A DNA stretch of 64,000 nucleotides from Sphingomonadales bacterium Ga0077557. Lineage in GTDB: Bacteria; Pseudomonadota; Alphaproteobacteria; Sphingomonadales; Sphingomonadaceae. The translations under genes and the position numbers were made by a program. The notes beneath the pieces are model-generated. The model did no database searches. It was not told the DNA's origin and worked only from the letters and a program-made list of their open reading frames with translations. The DNA lies in assembly GCA_001464615.1 (NCBI GenBank), contig LNFI01000032.1:248001-312000 (forward strand), in the 5' to 3' direction. This document shows, in pieces, positions 17,016-25,431 of this stretch; position 1 is the stretch's first letter; each line of letters opens with the position of its first letter.

Positions 17016-17888
17016 ATGCAGATCGAGTGCTTTTATGACGACGCCATCCGGTTGCTCGAGGATGGCAATGTTGATGTCGCGGTCCATGGCCTGGCCACCC
17101 GACTTGGCAGGGAACATGGGTCGGGCGCCTTGTGGAAGGACATGCGCGCGTCGCTTCAGCAGCATGAGCTGTATCGCATCCTGATGGAGGATCCCGCGAC
17201 GGCGCGCTGTGTCACCAAGCCGCGCGGCTATGCGGGCGATGCCGCTTTGATCGATCTTTATTATGATCGTCAGCCACCGGCGGAGACGAGCCGGCTGGGT
17301 GCGGATATTTTCGCGGTCACTTCTGCCTTTCAGGCAGCAGAGGCGGTGCGCCAGCGGCGGCAGGATGGCGAGATGATCATCGAGCAGGCCTGGGCTGATG
17401 GCAATCAGATCTGCGTGCTGGGCTGCGGCCATTTTCGCGAAGCGGATGGCCTGATCGGCAAGGACGTCAGCAATATTGTCGCGGTTGATCATGATCCGAT
17501 GGCGCTGAGTGTCGTCGATTCAAAGCATGGCGGCAGCATTGATTGCGCTGAAAGCACTGGCTTTCGCTTTCTGCGCAGGGCGATCAAAAGTGGCCGGAAA
17601 TTCGATTTGATCTATGCGCCCAGCCTGACCGATTATGTCGACAACCCGGCGTTGCAGCTATTGTACCGGCTGGCCTATCCCTGTCTTGCGCCCCATGGCC
17701 GGTTCATTCTGGCGAATTTCGTCCCCAATCATCGCAGCGTCGGCTGGATGGAAGGCGTGATGGATTGGGACCTGTGCTATCGTACGGAATCGGGCCTCGC
17801 CCGGATCGCCAATGAACGTGGCTTGCGCGCCAAAACCTGGCGTGACGCGACCAGCACGATTGCCTGGTGCGAGGTGCAGCGCGGCTGA
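17016..17888 (+). CDS. class I SAM-dependent methyltransferase, RGYAGD type
   Basis: A 290-residue protein. The N-terminal helical region leads to KPRGYAGDAALIDLYY (about residues 70-85), a signature I associate with the methyltransferases annotated for 3-hydroxypalmitate methyl ester (extracellular factor) biosynthesis. A Rossmann core follows: ICVLGCGHFREA is motif I, NIVAVDHDPMAL supplies the acidic residue after strand 2, and FDLIYAPSLTDYV is motif IV. ATG at 17016 is chosen over the adjacent in-frame GTG at 17013. It stands alone on its transcript, followed by palindromic repeat E. The substrate is unproven; fatty-acid methyl ester signalling is one possibility. Confidence 0.75.
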   Translation: MQIECFYDDAIRLLEDGNVDVAVHGLATRLGREHGSGALWKDMRASLQQHELYRILMEDPATARCVTKPRGYAGDAALIDLYYDRQPPAETSRLGADIFAVTSAFQAAEAVRQRRQDGEMIIEQAWADGNQICVLGCGHFREADGLIGKDVSNIVAVDHDPMALSVVDSKHGGSIDCAESTGFRFLRRAIKSGRKFDLIYAPSLTDYVDNPALQLLYRLAYPCLAPHGRFILANFVPNHRSVGWMEGVMDWDLCYRTESGLARIANERGLRAKTWRDATSTIAWCEVQRG

Positions 17889-17956
17889 AGATGCGATTGG
17901 GGGACGGTATAAGGGTGCTTCCCCGCAGACTATAGCATCGTGCTGATGATATAATC

Positions 17957-18069
17957 CGTTTGTCCTGAGTAGCCATTGAGCTTGTCGAAATGGCGTATCG
18001 AAGGGCGCGTTTGGGGCAGGTCCTTCGATACAGGTCTTCGACAAGCTCAGCCCTCACTCAGGACAAACG
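17957..18069. repeat. dispersed palindromic element, copy E (variant)
   Basis: Arms CCGTTTGTCCTGAGT and ACTCAGGACAAACGG enclose a second inverted pair (TTGAGCTTGTCGA / TCGACAAGCTCA). Just outside, CTATAGCATCGTGCT on the left (from 17930) and AGCACGTTGCTCTAG on the right (to 18103) are also largely complementary, giving terminal arms related to those of copy D. It fills most of the 363-base gap 17889-18251 between the methyltransferase and thiolase genes; the rest shows no gene. Confidence 0.8.
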
Positions 18070-18251
18070 GGGGGTGATTCAAACTTCAAGCACGTTGCTC
18101 TAGTCGCCAGTCCGCTTCGTCGTTGCTGCTATGGGCGGTCGCTAAGCGCCCCTTATCCATCGGCATCCCGCCAGTGCCGTTTGACGGCCTCTCCAATTGC
18201 CAAAGCGCGACGAAGTTGCGACAACCCGCTCAACATGGGGAGCGCACGCTG

Positions 18252-19493
18252 ATGGTCTATATCCTGGGGGGCTGGCAGAGCGATTTTGCCGCGAATTGGC
18301 ACCGGCAGGGAATGGATATCGCCGATGCCTTTACGCAGTGCGTGCAGGCGGGGCTCGAGGCGACACGACTCGATGCCAGCGAGGTCGATACCGGCCATGT
18401 CGGCAATTTCACCGCTGAATTATTTGCAGGCCAAGGTTTGCTCGGCGGCTTTTTTGGCTTGGTCGACCCGGCCTTTGATGGCTTGCCCAGCGCCCGCCAC
18501 GAAGCGGCCTGCGCCTCTGGCAGCGTCGCCATTCTGGCGGCGACGGCAGAGATTGAGGCAGGCCGTTATGACCTCGCCTGTGTTGTCGGGATTGAGCAGA
18601 TGCGCAACGTGCCCGGCAAAATTGCTGCGCAGCATCTGGGCAGCGCGGCCTGGACAGGCCATGAATTTGGCGACGCAGAATTTGTGTGGCCGCGCGCCTT
18701 TTCCGATCTTGCGGCGGAATATGATCGTCGTCATGGGCTGAACCCTGCCCATTTGCGCCGGATCGCTGAAATCAACTTCGCCAATGCCAAGCGCAATCCC
18801 AACGCCCAAACGCGCGGCTATAGCTTCTCGCCTGAAAGCTTCACCGATGATGACGCCGCCAATCCAGTCGTCGAGGGCCGCGTCCGCAAGATGGATTGCG
18901 GGCAGGTGACGGATGGCAGTGCCGTCGTCTTCCTCGCCTCGCCGGCGCGGGCCGCCGCTTATGCCGCCAAGCGCGGTATTCCCATTGAAAGTCTGGCCCG
19001 GATCGCGGGCTGGGGGCACCGCTCCGCACCGATCAGCTATGCGCGCAAGATCGCGGATAGCGAGGGCCAGCCCTATGTCTTTCCGCAGGTCCGCCGCACG
19101 GTGCTTGATGCCCGCGCGCGCGCCGGCATTGCCGACATCGCCCAGATTGACGCGATTGAAACGCATGATTGCTTCACCTCAAGCGAATATATGGAAATCG
19201 ACCATCTTGGCATCACGGCGCCAGGAGAAAGCTGGCGCGCGATTGAGGATGGCACAATTGAGATGGGCGGACCGCTGCCGGTTAATCCGTCGGGCGGGTT
19301 GATTGGGCTTGGCCACCCGGTTGGGGCGACCGGGGTTCGGATGCTGCTTGATGGGTATAAGCAAGTGACTGAAACCGCCGGTGACTATCAGGTCGACGGT
19401 GCCAGGCGCGTCCAGACGCTCAATATTGGCGGTTCGACGACCACCTCGGCGAGCTTCATCGTCGAGCGTGCCGATCTTGGCATGGCGGCATGA
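18252..19493 (+). CDS. thiolase family protein (acetyl-CoA acetyltransferase/SCPx-like)
   Basis: A 413-residue thiolase-fold enzyme. The nucleophile is in EAACASGSVAI (C88). The C-terminal half has the HDCF segment (about residue 300), typical of the SCP2-thiolase subgroup, and GHPVGATG near residue 355. It has the usual length for degradative or SCPx-type thiolases. It would cleave or form beta-ketoacyl-CoA, possibly with a bulky acyl group. ATG at 18252 is preferred, with GGGGAGCG upstream; the in-frame extension to 18123 runs toward repeat DNA and lacks domain similarity. Its stop overlaps the DUF1295 gene start (ATGA), so the two are coupled. Confidence 0.9.
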   Translation: MVYILGGWQSDFAANWHRQGMDIADAFTQCVQAGLEATRLDASEVDTGHVGNFTAELFAGQGLLGGFFGLVDPAFDGLPSARHEAACASGSVAILAATAEIEAGRYDLACVVGIEQMRNVPGKIAAQHLGSAAWTGHEFGDAEFVWPRAFSDLAAEYDRRHGLNPAHLRRIAEINFANAKRNPNAQTRGYSFSPESFTDDDAANPVVEGRVRKMDCGQVTDGSAVVFLASPARAAAYAAKRGIPIESLARIAGWGHRSAPISYARKIADSEGQPYVFPQVRRTVLDARARAGIADIAQIDAIETHDCFTSSEYMEIDHLGITAPGESWRAIEDGTIEMGGPLPVNPSGGLIGLGHPVGATGVRMLLDGYKQVTETAGDYQVDGARRVQTLNIGGSTTTSASFIVERADLGMAA

Positions 19494-20284
19494 GCGTCGT
19501 TTCGCTGTTGGCGACCAATGCGCTGGTAATGGCTGTGCTGTTCTTCATTCTTTGGCTGGTCACGCTCAAAACGCGCGATGTCACCCCGATCGACAGTGTC
19601 TGGGCGCTGGGCATGGTCGCGCTCGGCGCGGTGAGCTGGCTCCAGACCGATGGCGACCCGACGCGCAAGGCGTTGTTGATGGCGTTATGCAGCCTTTGGG
19701 GTGTGCGATTGGGCGGCTATTTGTTGTGGCGCTGGCGCAGCCATGGCCCTGATCGCCGCTATGTCACGATGTTCAGCAAGGCCAAGGATGCGAAAGGCTG
19801 GGGCTTTGGCGAGGCATCGGCGCGGATGGTTTATCTGACGCAAGCGCCGCTGCTGTTCATCGTCTGCCTGCCGGTTCAGCTCGGTCAGCTTGATGCGACG
19901 CCCGCTATCGGCGCCGTCGCAGCAATCGGTATAGTGGTGGCGTTGATCGGCATTGCCTTTGAGACGATTGGCGACTGGCAGCTTGTCCGTTTTCGCGCCG
20001 ACCCCGGCAATCAGGGCAAGGTGCTGACCACTGGCCTGTGGCGCTATACCCGCCACCCCAATTATTTTGGCGATGCCTGCACATGGTGGGGGCTGTATCT
20101 GATCGCCGCCGAAAGCATGACCGGGCTGTGGGCGTTGCCGGGGCCGATATTGCTGACCTGGACGCTGATGAAATGGTCGGGCGTACCGACGATCGAGGGA
20201 CGGCTAAAGCGGAAAAGGCCCGGATATGAGGACTATGTCCGGCGCACCAGCGGCTTCGTCCCCTGGTGGCCCAAGGCAGCGTAG
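19490..20284 (+). CDS. DUF1295 family membrane protein (steroid 5-alpha-reductase-like fold)
   Basis: A 264-residue protein with six or seven membrane helices. The C-terminal signature GLWRYTRHPNYFGD (about residues 182-195) and EDYVRRTSGFVPWWPK are characteristic of DUF1295, which shares the steroid reductase/isoprenylcysteine methyltransferase-type fold and probably binds NADPH. The function in bacteria is generally not established. It overlaps the thiolase gene by 4 bases, suggesting a joint role in breakdown or modification of a lipid or steroid-like CoA pathway; that link is inference. Confidence 0.88.
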   Translation: MSVVSLLATNALVMAVLFFILWLVTLKTRDVTPIDSVWALGMVALGAVSWLQTDGDPTRKALLMALCSLWGVRLGGYLLWRWRSHGPDRRYVTMFSKAKDAKGWGFGEASARMVYLTQAPLLFIVCLPVQLGQLDATPAIGAVAAIGIVVALIGIAFETIGDWQLVRFRADPGNQGKVLTTGLWRYTRHPNYFGDACTWWGLYLIAAESMTGLWALPGPILLTWTLMKWSGVPTIEGRLKRKRPGYEDYVRRTSGFVPWWPKAA

Positions 20285-20389
20285 CGGGTCTGACGCTGGC
20301 ATTACGGGCCAGGTGATCAAAGCCGGTAGTGTCCAGCGATTTAGGTTGTTATACGAAACCCATCACCATGCGATCATCGGGGGGGCAGG

Positions 20390-20848
20390 ATGCCAATCGA
20401 AGCAACGGTCAACGGCAAGCCGGTAACGTTCAATGCCGAACCTGATACCCCCTTGCTGTGGGTGATCCGCGAAGAGCTTGGCATGACCGGGACCAAATTT
20501 GGCTGCGGTATCGCCGCCTGTGGGGCCTGCAGCGTGCACATCGACGGCGAAGTGATGCGGTCATGCAGCGTGCCGGTCAGCGACATTGCCGGTAAATCGA
20601 TCACGACCATTGAAGGGCTCGGCAATGCCGACGGGACGCTGCACGCGTTGCAGGCCGCCTGGATCGAGCATCAGGTGCCGCAATGCGGCTATTGCCAATC
20701 GGGCCAGTTGATGGCGGCCGCCGCCTTGCTGGCCGCGAGCCCCAAGCCCAGCGATGAACAGATCGACGCGGCGATGACCAATATCTGCCGCTGCGGCACC
20801 TATCCCCGTATCCGCGCGGCGATCCACGCCGTTGCCGGCCAGGCTTGA
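20390..20848 (+). CDS. (2Fe-2S) small subunit of a molybdenum hydroxylase (isoquinoline 1-oxidoreductase alpha-like)
   Basis: A 152-residue subunit with two [2Fe-2S] clusters. The N-terminal plant-type ferredoxin domain has C39, C44, C47 and C59 ([17 protein letters not shown]). The C-terminal helical domain has [10 protein letters not shown] and [10 protein letters not shown]. This two-domain form is the electron-transfer subunit of xanthine-oxidase-family enzymes such as isoquinoline 1-oxidoreductase or aldehyde dehydrogenase. A G-rich ribosome site lies immediately upstream. It is followed after 11 bases by its large partner. Confidence 0.93.
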   Translation: MPIEATVNGKPVTFNAEPDTPLLWVIREELGMTGTKFGCGIAACGACSVHIDGEVMRSCSVPVSDIAGKSITTIEGLGNADGTLHALQAAWIEHQVPQCGYCQSGQLMAAAALLAASPKPSDEQIDAAMTNICRCGTYPRIRAAIHAVAGQA

Positions 20849-20859
20849 GGAGCACCACG

Positions 20860-23058
20860 ATGGGCATGATCCGCAGGACCTTCCTGATTGGCGGCGCGGC
20901 CGTTGTCGGCGGCGGCATTTTCGCGATCAAATATGCCGATAGCGCGGCACGATCGACCGCCGCGACGCTGACCAATGGCAAGGACGGGCATAACTTCGCC
21001 ACCTGGCTCCGGATCGGCGACGACGGCAAGATCACGCTCTATTCGCCGCATACCGATATCGGCCAGGGATCGAATACCGGGCTTGCCCAAATGCTCGCCG
21101 AGGAGCTTGATGCTGATTGGGCCAAGGTTGAGGTCGTCTCGGCGCCGGCGGAATCAGCTTTCGCCAATGTCCCGCTTGGCCGCGGTTTCCTCGCCGAGAT
21201 GACTGGGGCACCGGGCATCGTCGGCGCGTTGCCAATGTCGGTGGCGTCGATGATCACGCGGTCGCTGGATCTGCAGATTACCGGTGGCTCGTCGGCCCTG
21301 CGCTTCACCGGACAACACGGGATGCGGGTGATTGGTGCCGCGACGCGGCTTGCGCTGATCGATACCGCCGCCAAGCGGCTTGGTGTGCCGGCAGCCGAAC
21401 TGACCACTGCCAACAGCAAGGTGACCCATGCCAAATCAGGCCGCGCGCTCGGCTATGGCGCGTTGGCCGCTGAAGCGGCGACGCATTCGCTGAGCAGCGC
21501 CCCGGTGCTGAAGCAGGCCAAGGATTTCCGGTTCATCGGCAAATCGGTGCCCCGCTTTGATATCCCGGCCAAGGTCAACGGCACCGCGCAATATGGCATG
21601 GATGTCATCAAGCCCGACATGCGCGTCGCGACCGTGATTGCTGCCCCGGTTCGCGGCGGCAAGCTCGTCTCGGTTGATCCCGCCCCGGCAATGGCGGTGG
21701 CGGGCGTTGAGCAGGTGATCAAACTGGACGGCGCGGTCGTTGTGGTCGCCAAGGGCTATTGGCAGGCGCTGAAGGGGGCGCGTGCGCTGTCGCCCAAATT
21801 CAGCGATGGCGGCAATGGCGGCATTTCGACCGCGTCGATCTTCGCCGATCAGGACAAGCTGCGCGCGGCCAACAAGCCTGACGCGACGGCGGGCAGTGGT
21901 GATGTCGATGCCGGGTTCAAGGCAAGCGGTGCCAAGCTGGTCGAAGCCGATTACCGGCTGCCCTTCCTGCATCATGCGATGATGGAGCCGTTTGCGCTCA
22001 CCGCGCATCACAAGGACGGCACGCTAGAGATTTGGGGCGGGATGCAGGACCCGCTGGCCTCCAAGATGGGCGCCGCCAAGGCCGCTGGCCTCGCGCCCGA
22101 CAAGGTCACTTTTCACCCGATGCTGATCGGCGGCAGCTTTGGACGGCGATTGCCGATGTACATGGAAATCGTCGATCAGGTGGCGCGGGTGGCGATGCAA
22201 GTGCCCCATCCGGTCAAGCTGATCTGGGCGCGCGAGGAAGAAGTTTCGCAGGGCGCCTATCGCCCGCAAAGTTCGGCGCACATCAAAGGGGCTGTCGGCG
22301 GGGACGGCAAGATGACCGCCTTGCAATATGATTTCGCCCAGCCCGAGGACGGGTTGAGGGAAGTGCCCTTCTTTTATGATCTGCCTGCGGCTACGCGGCG
22401 GCATTTCAAGCAGGTATCCAACCAGACTGTGGGCGCCTGGCGATCGGTGAATGCGACCCAGCACGGCTTTTTCACCGAGAGCTTTATCGACGAACTGGCC
22501 CATGCCGCTGGTGTCGATCCGTTTGAGTTCCGCAAACGGCACCTGAAGCCGGGTTCACGCCATCGCGCGGTGCTTGAGGAAGTGGCAAAGCGCAGTGGAT
22601 GGGGAACGCCGCTGCCCGCCGGTACGGGGCGCGGCATCGCGATTGTCGAATCGTTCAATACCATTGCTGCGCATGTCACTGAGGCAACGCTCAATGACGA
22701 TGGCAGCCCCAAGGTGATCAAGGTGACGGCGGTTGTCGATTGCGGCACCGTGGTGAACCCTCGCAATGCCGAGGCGCAGGTCATGGGTGGCATCGTCATG
22801 GGCCTGTCCACCGCGATCGGCGAAGCGATCACACTCGACAAGGGCGCGGTCCAGCAGAGCAATTTCAATGATTATCCGGTACTGAAGCTCGCCGATGCGC
22901 CCGTGATCGACGTGCATTTCATCAATAGCGGGCATGAGATGGGCGGCCTGGGTGAGCCCGGCCTGCCGCCAGCCGCGCCCGCGCTTGCCAATGCGCTGTT
23001 CGCGGCAACGGGCAAGCGCGTTCGCCAGCTACCGATCCTGGCGCAGGCCAAGGCCTGA
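20860..23058 (+). CDS. molybdopterin-binding large subunit (isoquinoline 1-oxidoreductase beta-like), Tat signal
   Basis: A 732-residue xanthine-oxidase-family catalytic subunit. The N-terminus MGMIRRTFLIGGAAVVGGG has a twin-arginine-type signal, so the folded two-subunit complex is likely periplasmic with the small subunit carried along. Domain landmarks are GKSVPRFDIPAKVNGTAQYG, GSFGRRLPMYMEI and, near the C-terminus, GGLGEPGLPPAAPALANAL, the last carrying the catalytic glutamate region. It lacks the FAD subunit, as in the IorAB type, so electrons probably pass to a cytochrome. ATG at 20860 is chosen because GAGGAG sits 9 bases upstream; a TTG at 20845 is also in frame. Substrate unknown. 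Confidence 0.92.
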   Translation: MGMIRRTFLIGGAAVVGGGIFAIKYADSAARSTAATLTNGKDGHNFATWLRIGDDGKITLYSPHTDIGQGSNTGLAQMLAEELDADWAKVEVVSAPAESAFANVPLGRGFLAEMTGAPGIVGALPMSVASMITRSLDLQITGGSSALRFTGQHGMRVIGAATRLALIDTAAKRLGVPAAELTTANSKVTHAKSGRALGYGALAAEAATHSLSSAPVLKQAKDFRFIGKSVPRFDIPAKVNGTAQYGMDVIKPDMRVATVIAAPVRGGKLVSVDPAPAMAVAGVEQVIKLDGAVVVVAKGYWQALKGARALSPKFSDGGNGGISTASIFADQDKLRAANKPDATAGSGDVDAGFKASGAKLVEADYRLPFLHHAMMEPFALTAHHKDGTLEIWGGMQDPLASKMGAAKAAGLAPDKVTFHPMLIGGSFGRRLPMYMEIVDQVARVAMQVPHPVKLIWAREEEVSQGAYRPQSSAHIKGAVGGDGKMTALQYDFAQPEDGLREVPFFYDLPAATRRHFKQVSNQTVGAWRSVNATQHGFFTESFIDELAHAAGVDPFEFRKRHLKPGSRHRAVLEEVAKRSGWGTPLPAGTGRGIAIVESFNTIAAHVTEATLNDDGSPKVIKVTAVVDCGTVVNPRNAEAQVMGGIVMGLSTAIGEAITLDKGAVQQSNFNDYPVLKLADAPVIDVHFINSGHEMGGLGEPGLPPAAPALANALFAATGKRVRQLPILAQAKA

Positions 23059-23098
23059 ACGAGGAAGCGGTAAGCCACATCGCAATGCTGCGCTGCGA

Positions 23099-23545
23099 TT
23101 ATGCAGCGGCCGCAACCTGTGGTCCGCGCAGGGTGATCACCCCTGCCTGGAGGGCTGCGCAGTATAACAGATCATTTTCAGCCGCGACCCGTTCAGCGAG
23201 CCGTTCGATCATCAATTTTGTCACGGCGCGAAAGCAGTCCCAGTTCGCGCTGATCTGCTCGGGCCCCCACGCCTCAAGATAGCTGTCCCAGTCGCGGCGC
23301 AGGACATTAAACTGCTGGTTGAAATGGTCGACGGCGCTGCCGAATGCGGGTTTACGGGCAGCAATCAGTTCATCGTACAGCATCACATCTTCATGCGCCA
23401 AATGGGTGCGTAGTTCGTCTGCCAGATGGTCAACGGCGGCCGCAGCCGCTGTGACATCACGGTCGGGTTGTTCCAAGATGTTGGTCAGCTGCATCAGGGC
23501 CGCATCGATCCGGTCATGTTCTTCGATCAGTTTTTGATAGCTCAT
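23099..23545 (-). CDS. hemerythrin HHE-domain protein
   Basis: A 148-residue four-helix protein. Potential di-iron ligands are in IEEHDRID, LRTHLAHEDVMLYDEL (HxxxE) and DHFNQQF. Such proteins bind O2 or NO or act in iron and redox sensing. The ATG at 23545 is favoured: GGGAG lies 9 bases before it, while the in-frame GTG at 23551 would be only 3 bases from it. It converges with the molybdenum hydroxylase gene (40-base gap) and lies 99 bases from the end of the carotenoid oxygenase gene on the same strand. Confidence 0.85.
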   Translation of the reverse strand: MSYQKLIEEHDRIDAALMQLTNILEQPDRDVTAAAAAVDHLADELRTHLAHEDVMLYDELIAARKPAFGSAVDHFNQQFNVLRRDWDSYLEAWGPEQISANWDCFRAVTKLMIERLAERVAAENDLLYCAALQAGVITLRGPQVAAAA

Positions 23546-23644
23546 GGTCACATACTCCCTGCGTCCAGATGACAGGGAAGATATTGCTAAATGGTGTTTA
23601 AATTTCGATCAGGGGGTAGGGGACGGCGCAATATCGGGGGCAGG

Positions 23645-25141
23645 TTACCCAATATGGGCAGTGCTCTCGCGCGATTCCGGCTCATCGCGGAGCACGGTCC
23701 GGTCGGCCCACCAGCTATGCGTGCCGCTGGAGATTTTGTGCGGCAAGGCAATGCGGCACACCGGCCCCGCTTCGATATTGCGGGCGTCGATCAGCACGCA
23801 TTCGCTGGTGCCGCGATTTTCGTCGGTAATGAAGCTCACTAGATAGCCGTCATCCTCGGCCGTGTTGCCGATACGCGGCGCGAAGGGTGCTTCGCTGGCA
23901 TAGCGGCCATCCTCAAGCATCAGCGACCAGCTTTCACCGGTTTCGAGATCATGTTTGACAAAGCCGTTGAACAGGAACCAGCCGGGCTTGGTCGTGGTCG
24001 AATAGACATAGCGATGCTTGCGGCCTGCCACTTGCTGATTGATCATCCCGAATTCCAGGATGCGGTCGTCAAGCCGTTCTTCCTTGGTCGTGCCATCAGC
24101 GAGGTTGAAGCGCCAGCGATGCAGCTTGGGCTGAAAGCTATGCTCGTCGACATAGGCCATCATATGGCCATAGCCATCCTCATTGGGCAGCGGGGCCGGT
24201 TGCGGATTATCCTGGAAATAAGCGTCCATCACCACCTCGTCGCCCTCTTCATAGGCATTGAGGAAATGGAGGATGTAGGTGGGTTCGGCATCGAACCAGC
24301 GGATATCCTGCGGGCTCCCGCGGCGCGGAATCAGCGCAAAGCGGCTCGGCAATCCATCGTGCAGCCGGGCGGCATGAATATCGCGCTTCAGCAATTCCTG
24401 GTCCCAGAACATCGGCAGATCGTTGAGGATCGACCAGTTCTCGCTGAAAATCATGTCGTGCGGCAGACGTGGCCCGGGCAGCGGCACCGGGATGTAATGC
24501 ACGAGCCGCTCGTCGCGATCGACCACGCCATAATGCATGAACGGCGCGTGCTTTGAATAGTTGAAGAACATCAGTTCGCCAGTGCGCTCATCAACCTTGG
24601 GGTGCGCCGAAATCCCGTCCAGCGGCACCCAGGGCGCGACGCCGAGCGATTCGAGCGTTTCGGGATCGAGCAGATAGCCCTCACCGCATTGGTAAAAGGT
24701 CGACAGGGCCTTGCCGGCATGGACGATGATGTCGGTGCTTGACGAATCCTTGATGCCGCCATGCGCGCCAAAGCCTGGGCGTTTTGAGGTGCCGGCGCGG
24801 TCCATCAGCCCGCCCCAAAGCGATCCTTCCGCTTCCTGCTCGGCCGCGAAGCACCGCGTGCGCACCCAGCGATTGCGATAGCTGGCCGTGCCGTTGGCAA
24901 AGCTGATCTGGTGGATCATGCCGTCGCCGTCGAACGGGTGATATCTGCCGAGCGGCTGGTGGAGCTGGTTTTCGGTATTGCGCAGATAAACGCCATCAAT
25001 GTCGGTCGGGATCGTCCCCTCGATCACCTCAAGCGTGACCGCCGTCACCTCTTCATGCTGCGGGGTCCAGGCGCCGTTGAGATAGGGGTGGTTGCTGGGC
25101 TTGAGCGTGGACAGGACAGGGGCAAGGCGATCGATCTGCAC
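23645..25141 (-). CDS. carotenoid oxygenase family protein (lignostilbene/apocarotenoid dioxygenase-like)
   Basis: A 498-residue protein of the RPE65/carotenoid-cleavage dioxygenase family, a seven-bladed propeller with a four-histidine Fe(II) centre. Landmarks are GVYLRNTENQLHQP near the N-terminus, HPFDGDGMIHQI, SAHPKVDERTGELMFFNY, LPHDMIFSENWSIL and the C-terminal SSGTHSWWADR. These supply histidines in the expected blades. Length is normal for the family. In sphingomonads such enzymes cleave stilbenes or carotenoid-like alkenes. The gene stands alone and is divergent from the efflux operon across a 290-base gap. The substrate cannot be decided from sequence. Confidence 0.93.
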   Translation of the reverse strand: MQIDRLAPVLSTLKPSNHPYLNGAWTPQHEEVTAVTLEVIEGTIPTDIDGVYLRNTENQLHQPLGRYHPFDGDGMIHQISFANGTASYRNRWVRTRCFAAEQEAEGSLWGGLMDRAGTSKRPGFGAHGGIKDSSSTDIIVHAGKALSTFYQCGEGYLLDPETLESLGVAPWVPLDGISAHPKVDERTGELMFFNYSKHAPFMHYGVVDRDERLVHYIPVPLPGPRLPHDMIFSENWSILNDLPMFWDQELLKRDIHAARLHDGLPSRFALIPRRGSPQDIRWFDAEPTYILHFLNAYEEGDEVVMDAYFQDNPQPAPLPNEDGYGHMMAYVDEHSFQPKLHRWRFNLADGTTKEERLDDRILEFGMINQQVAGRKHRYVYSTTTKPGWFLFNGFVKHDLETGESWSLMLEDGRYASEAPFAPRIGNTAEDDGYLVSFITDENRGTSECVLIDARNIEAGPVCRIALPHKISSGTHSWWADRTVLRDEPESRESTAHIG

Positions 25142-25431
25142 AGCGCGGCTCCAGGCGTTGGTTGGCGAAGGGCCTCAGTCTACCCGGTCTATCGCCGTTG
25201 TGCTATGCGTGGCGTATCGACGCAGCGCATAGCGCCGGTAATCCCATTGATTGGGCAGCAGAAAAATCTGCGATCACCATTATTGTTAATTTTTGGCCGA
25301 TTTTGAAGTGCTCCCCCTTGCAATGATCCCGCCGCGCCCGCACTTGTTTGGCATGTGAGCAGACGCAGCATGAATTAGCGCGGCGTTGGTGGCGTGACCA
25401 CGGCATGACACCAAGACAATTGGGGGCAAAC

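Noticed and set aside
16629..17492. 287-codon minus-strand frame overlapping the methyltransferase and the gap before it
   Set aside because: Covers the start of the well-supported methyltransferase on the other strand, and shows no domain or ribosome site.
17957..18069. CRISPR repeat or tRNA-like structure
   Set aside because: A single large palindrome without spaced direct copies and without tRNA landmarks; it belongs to the dispersed palindrome family.
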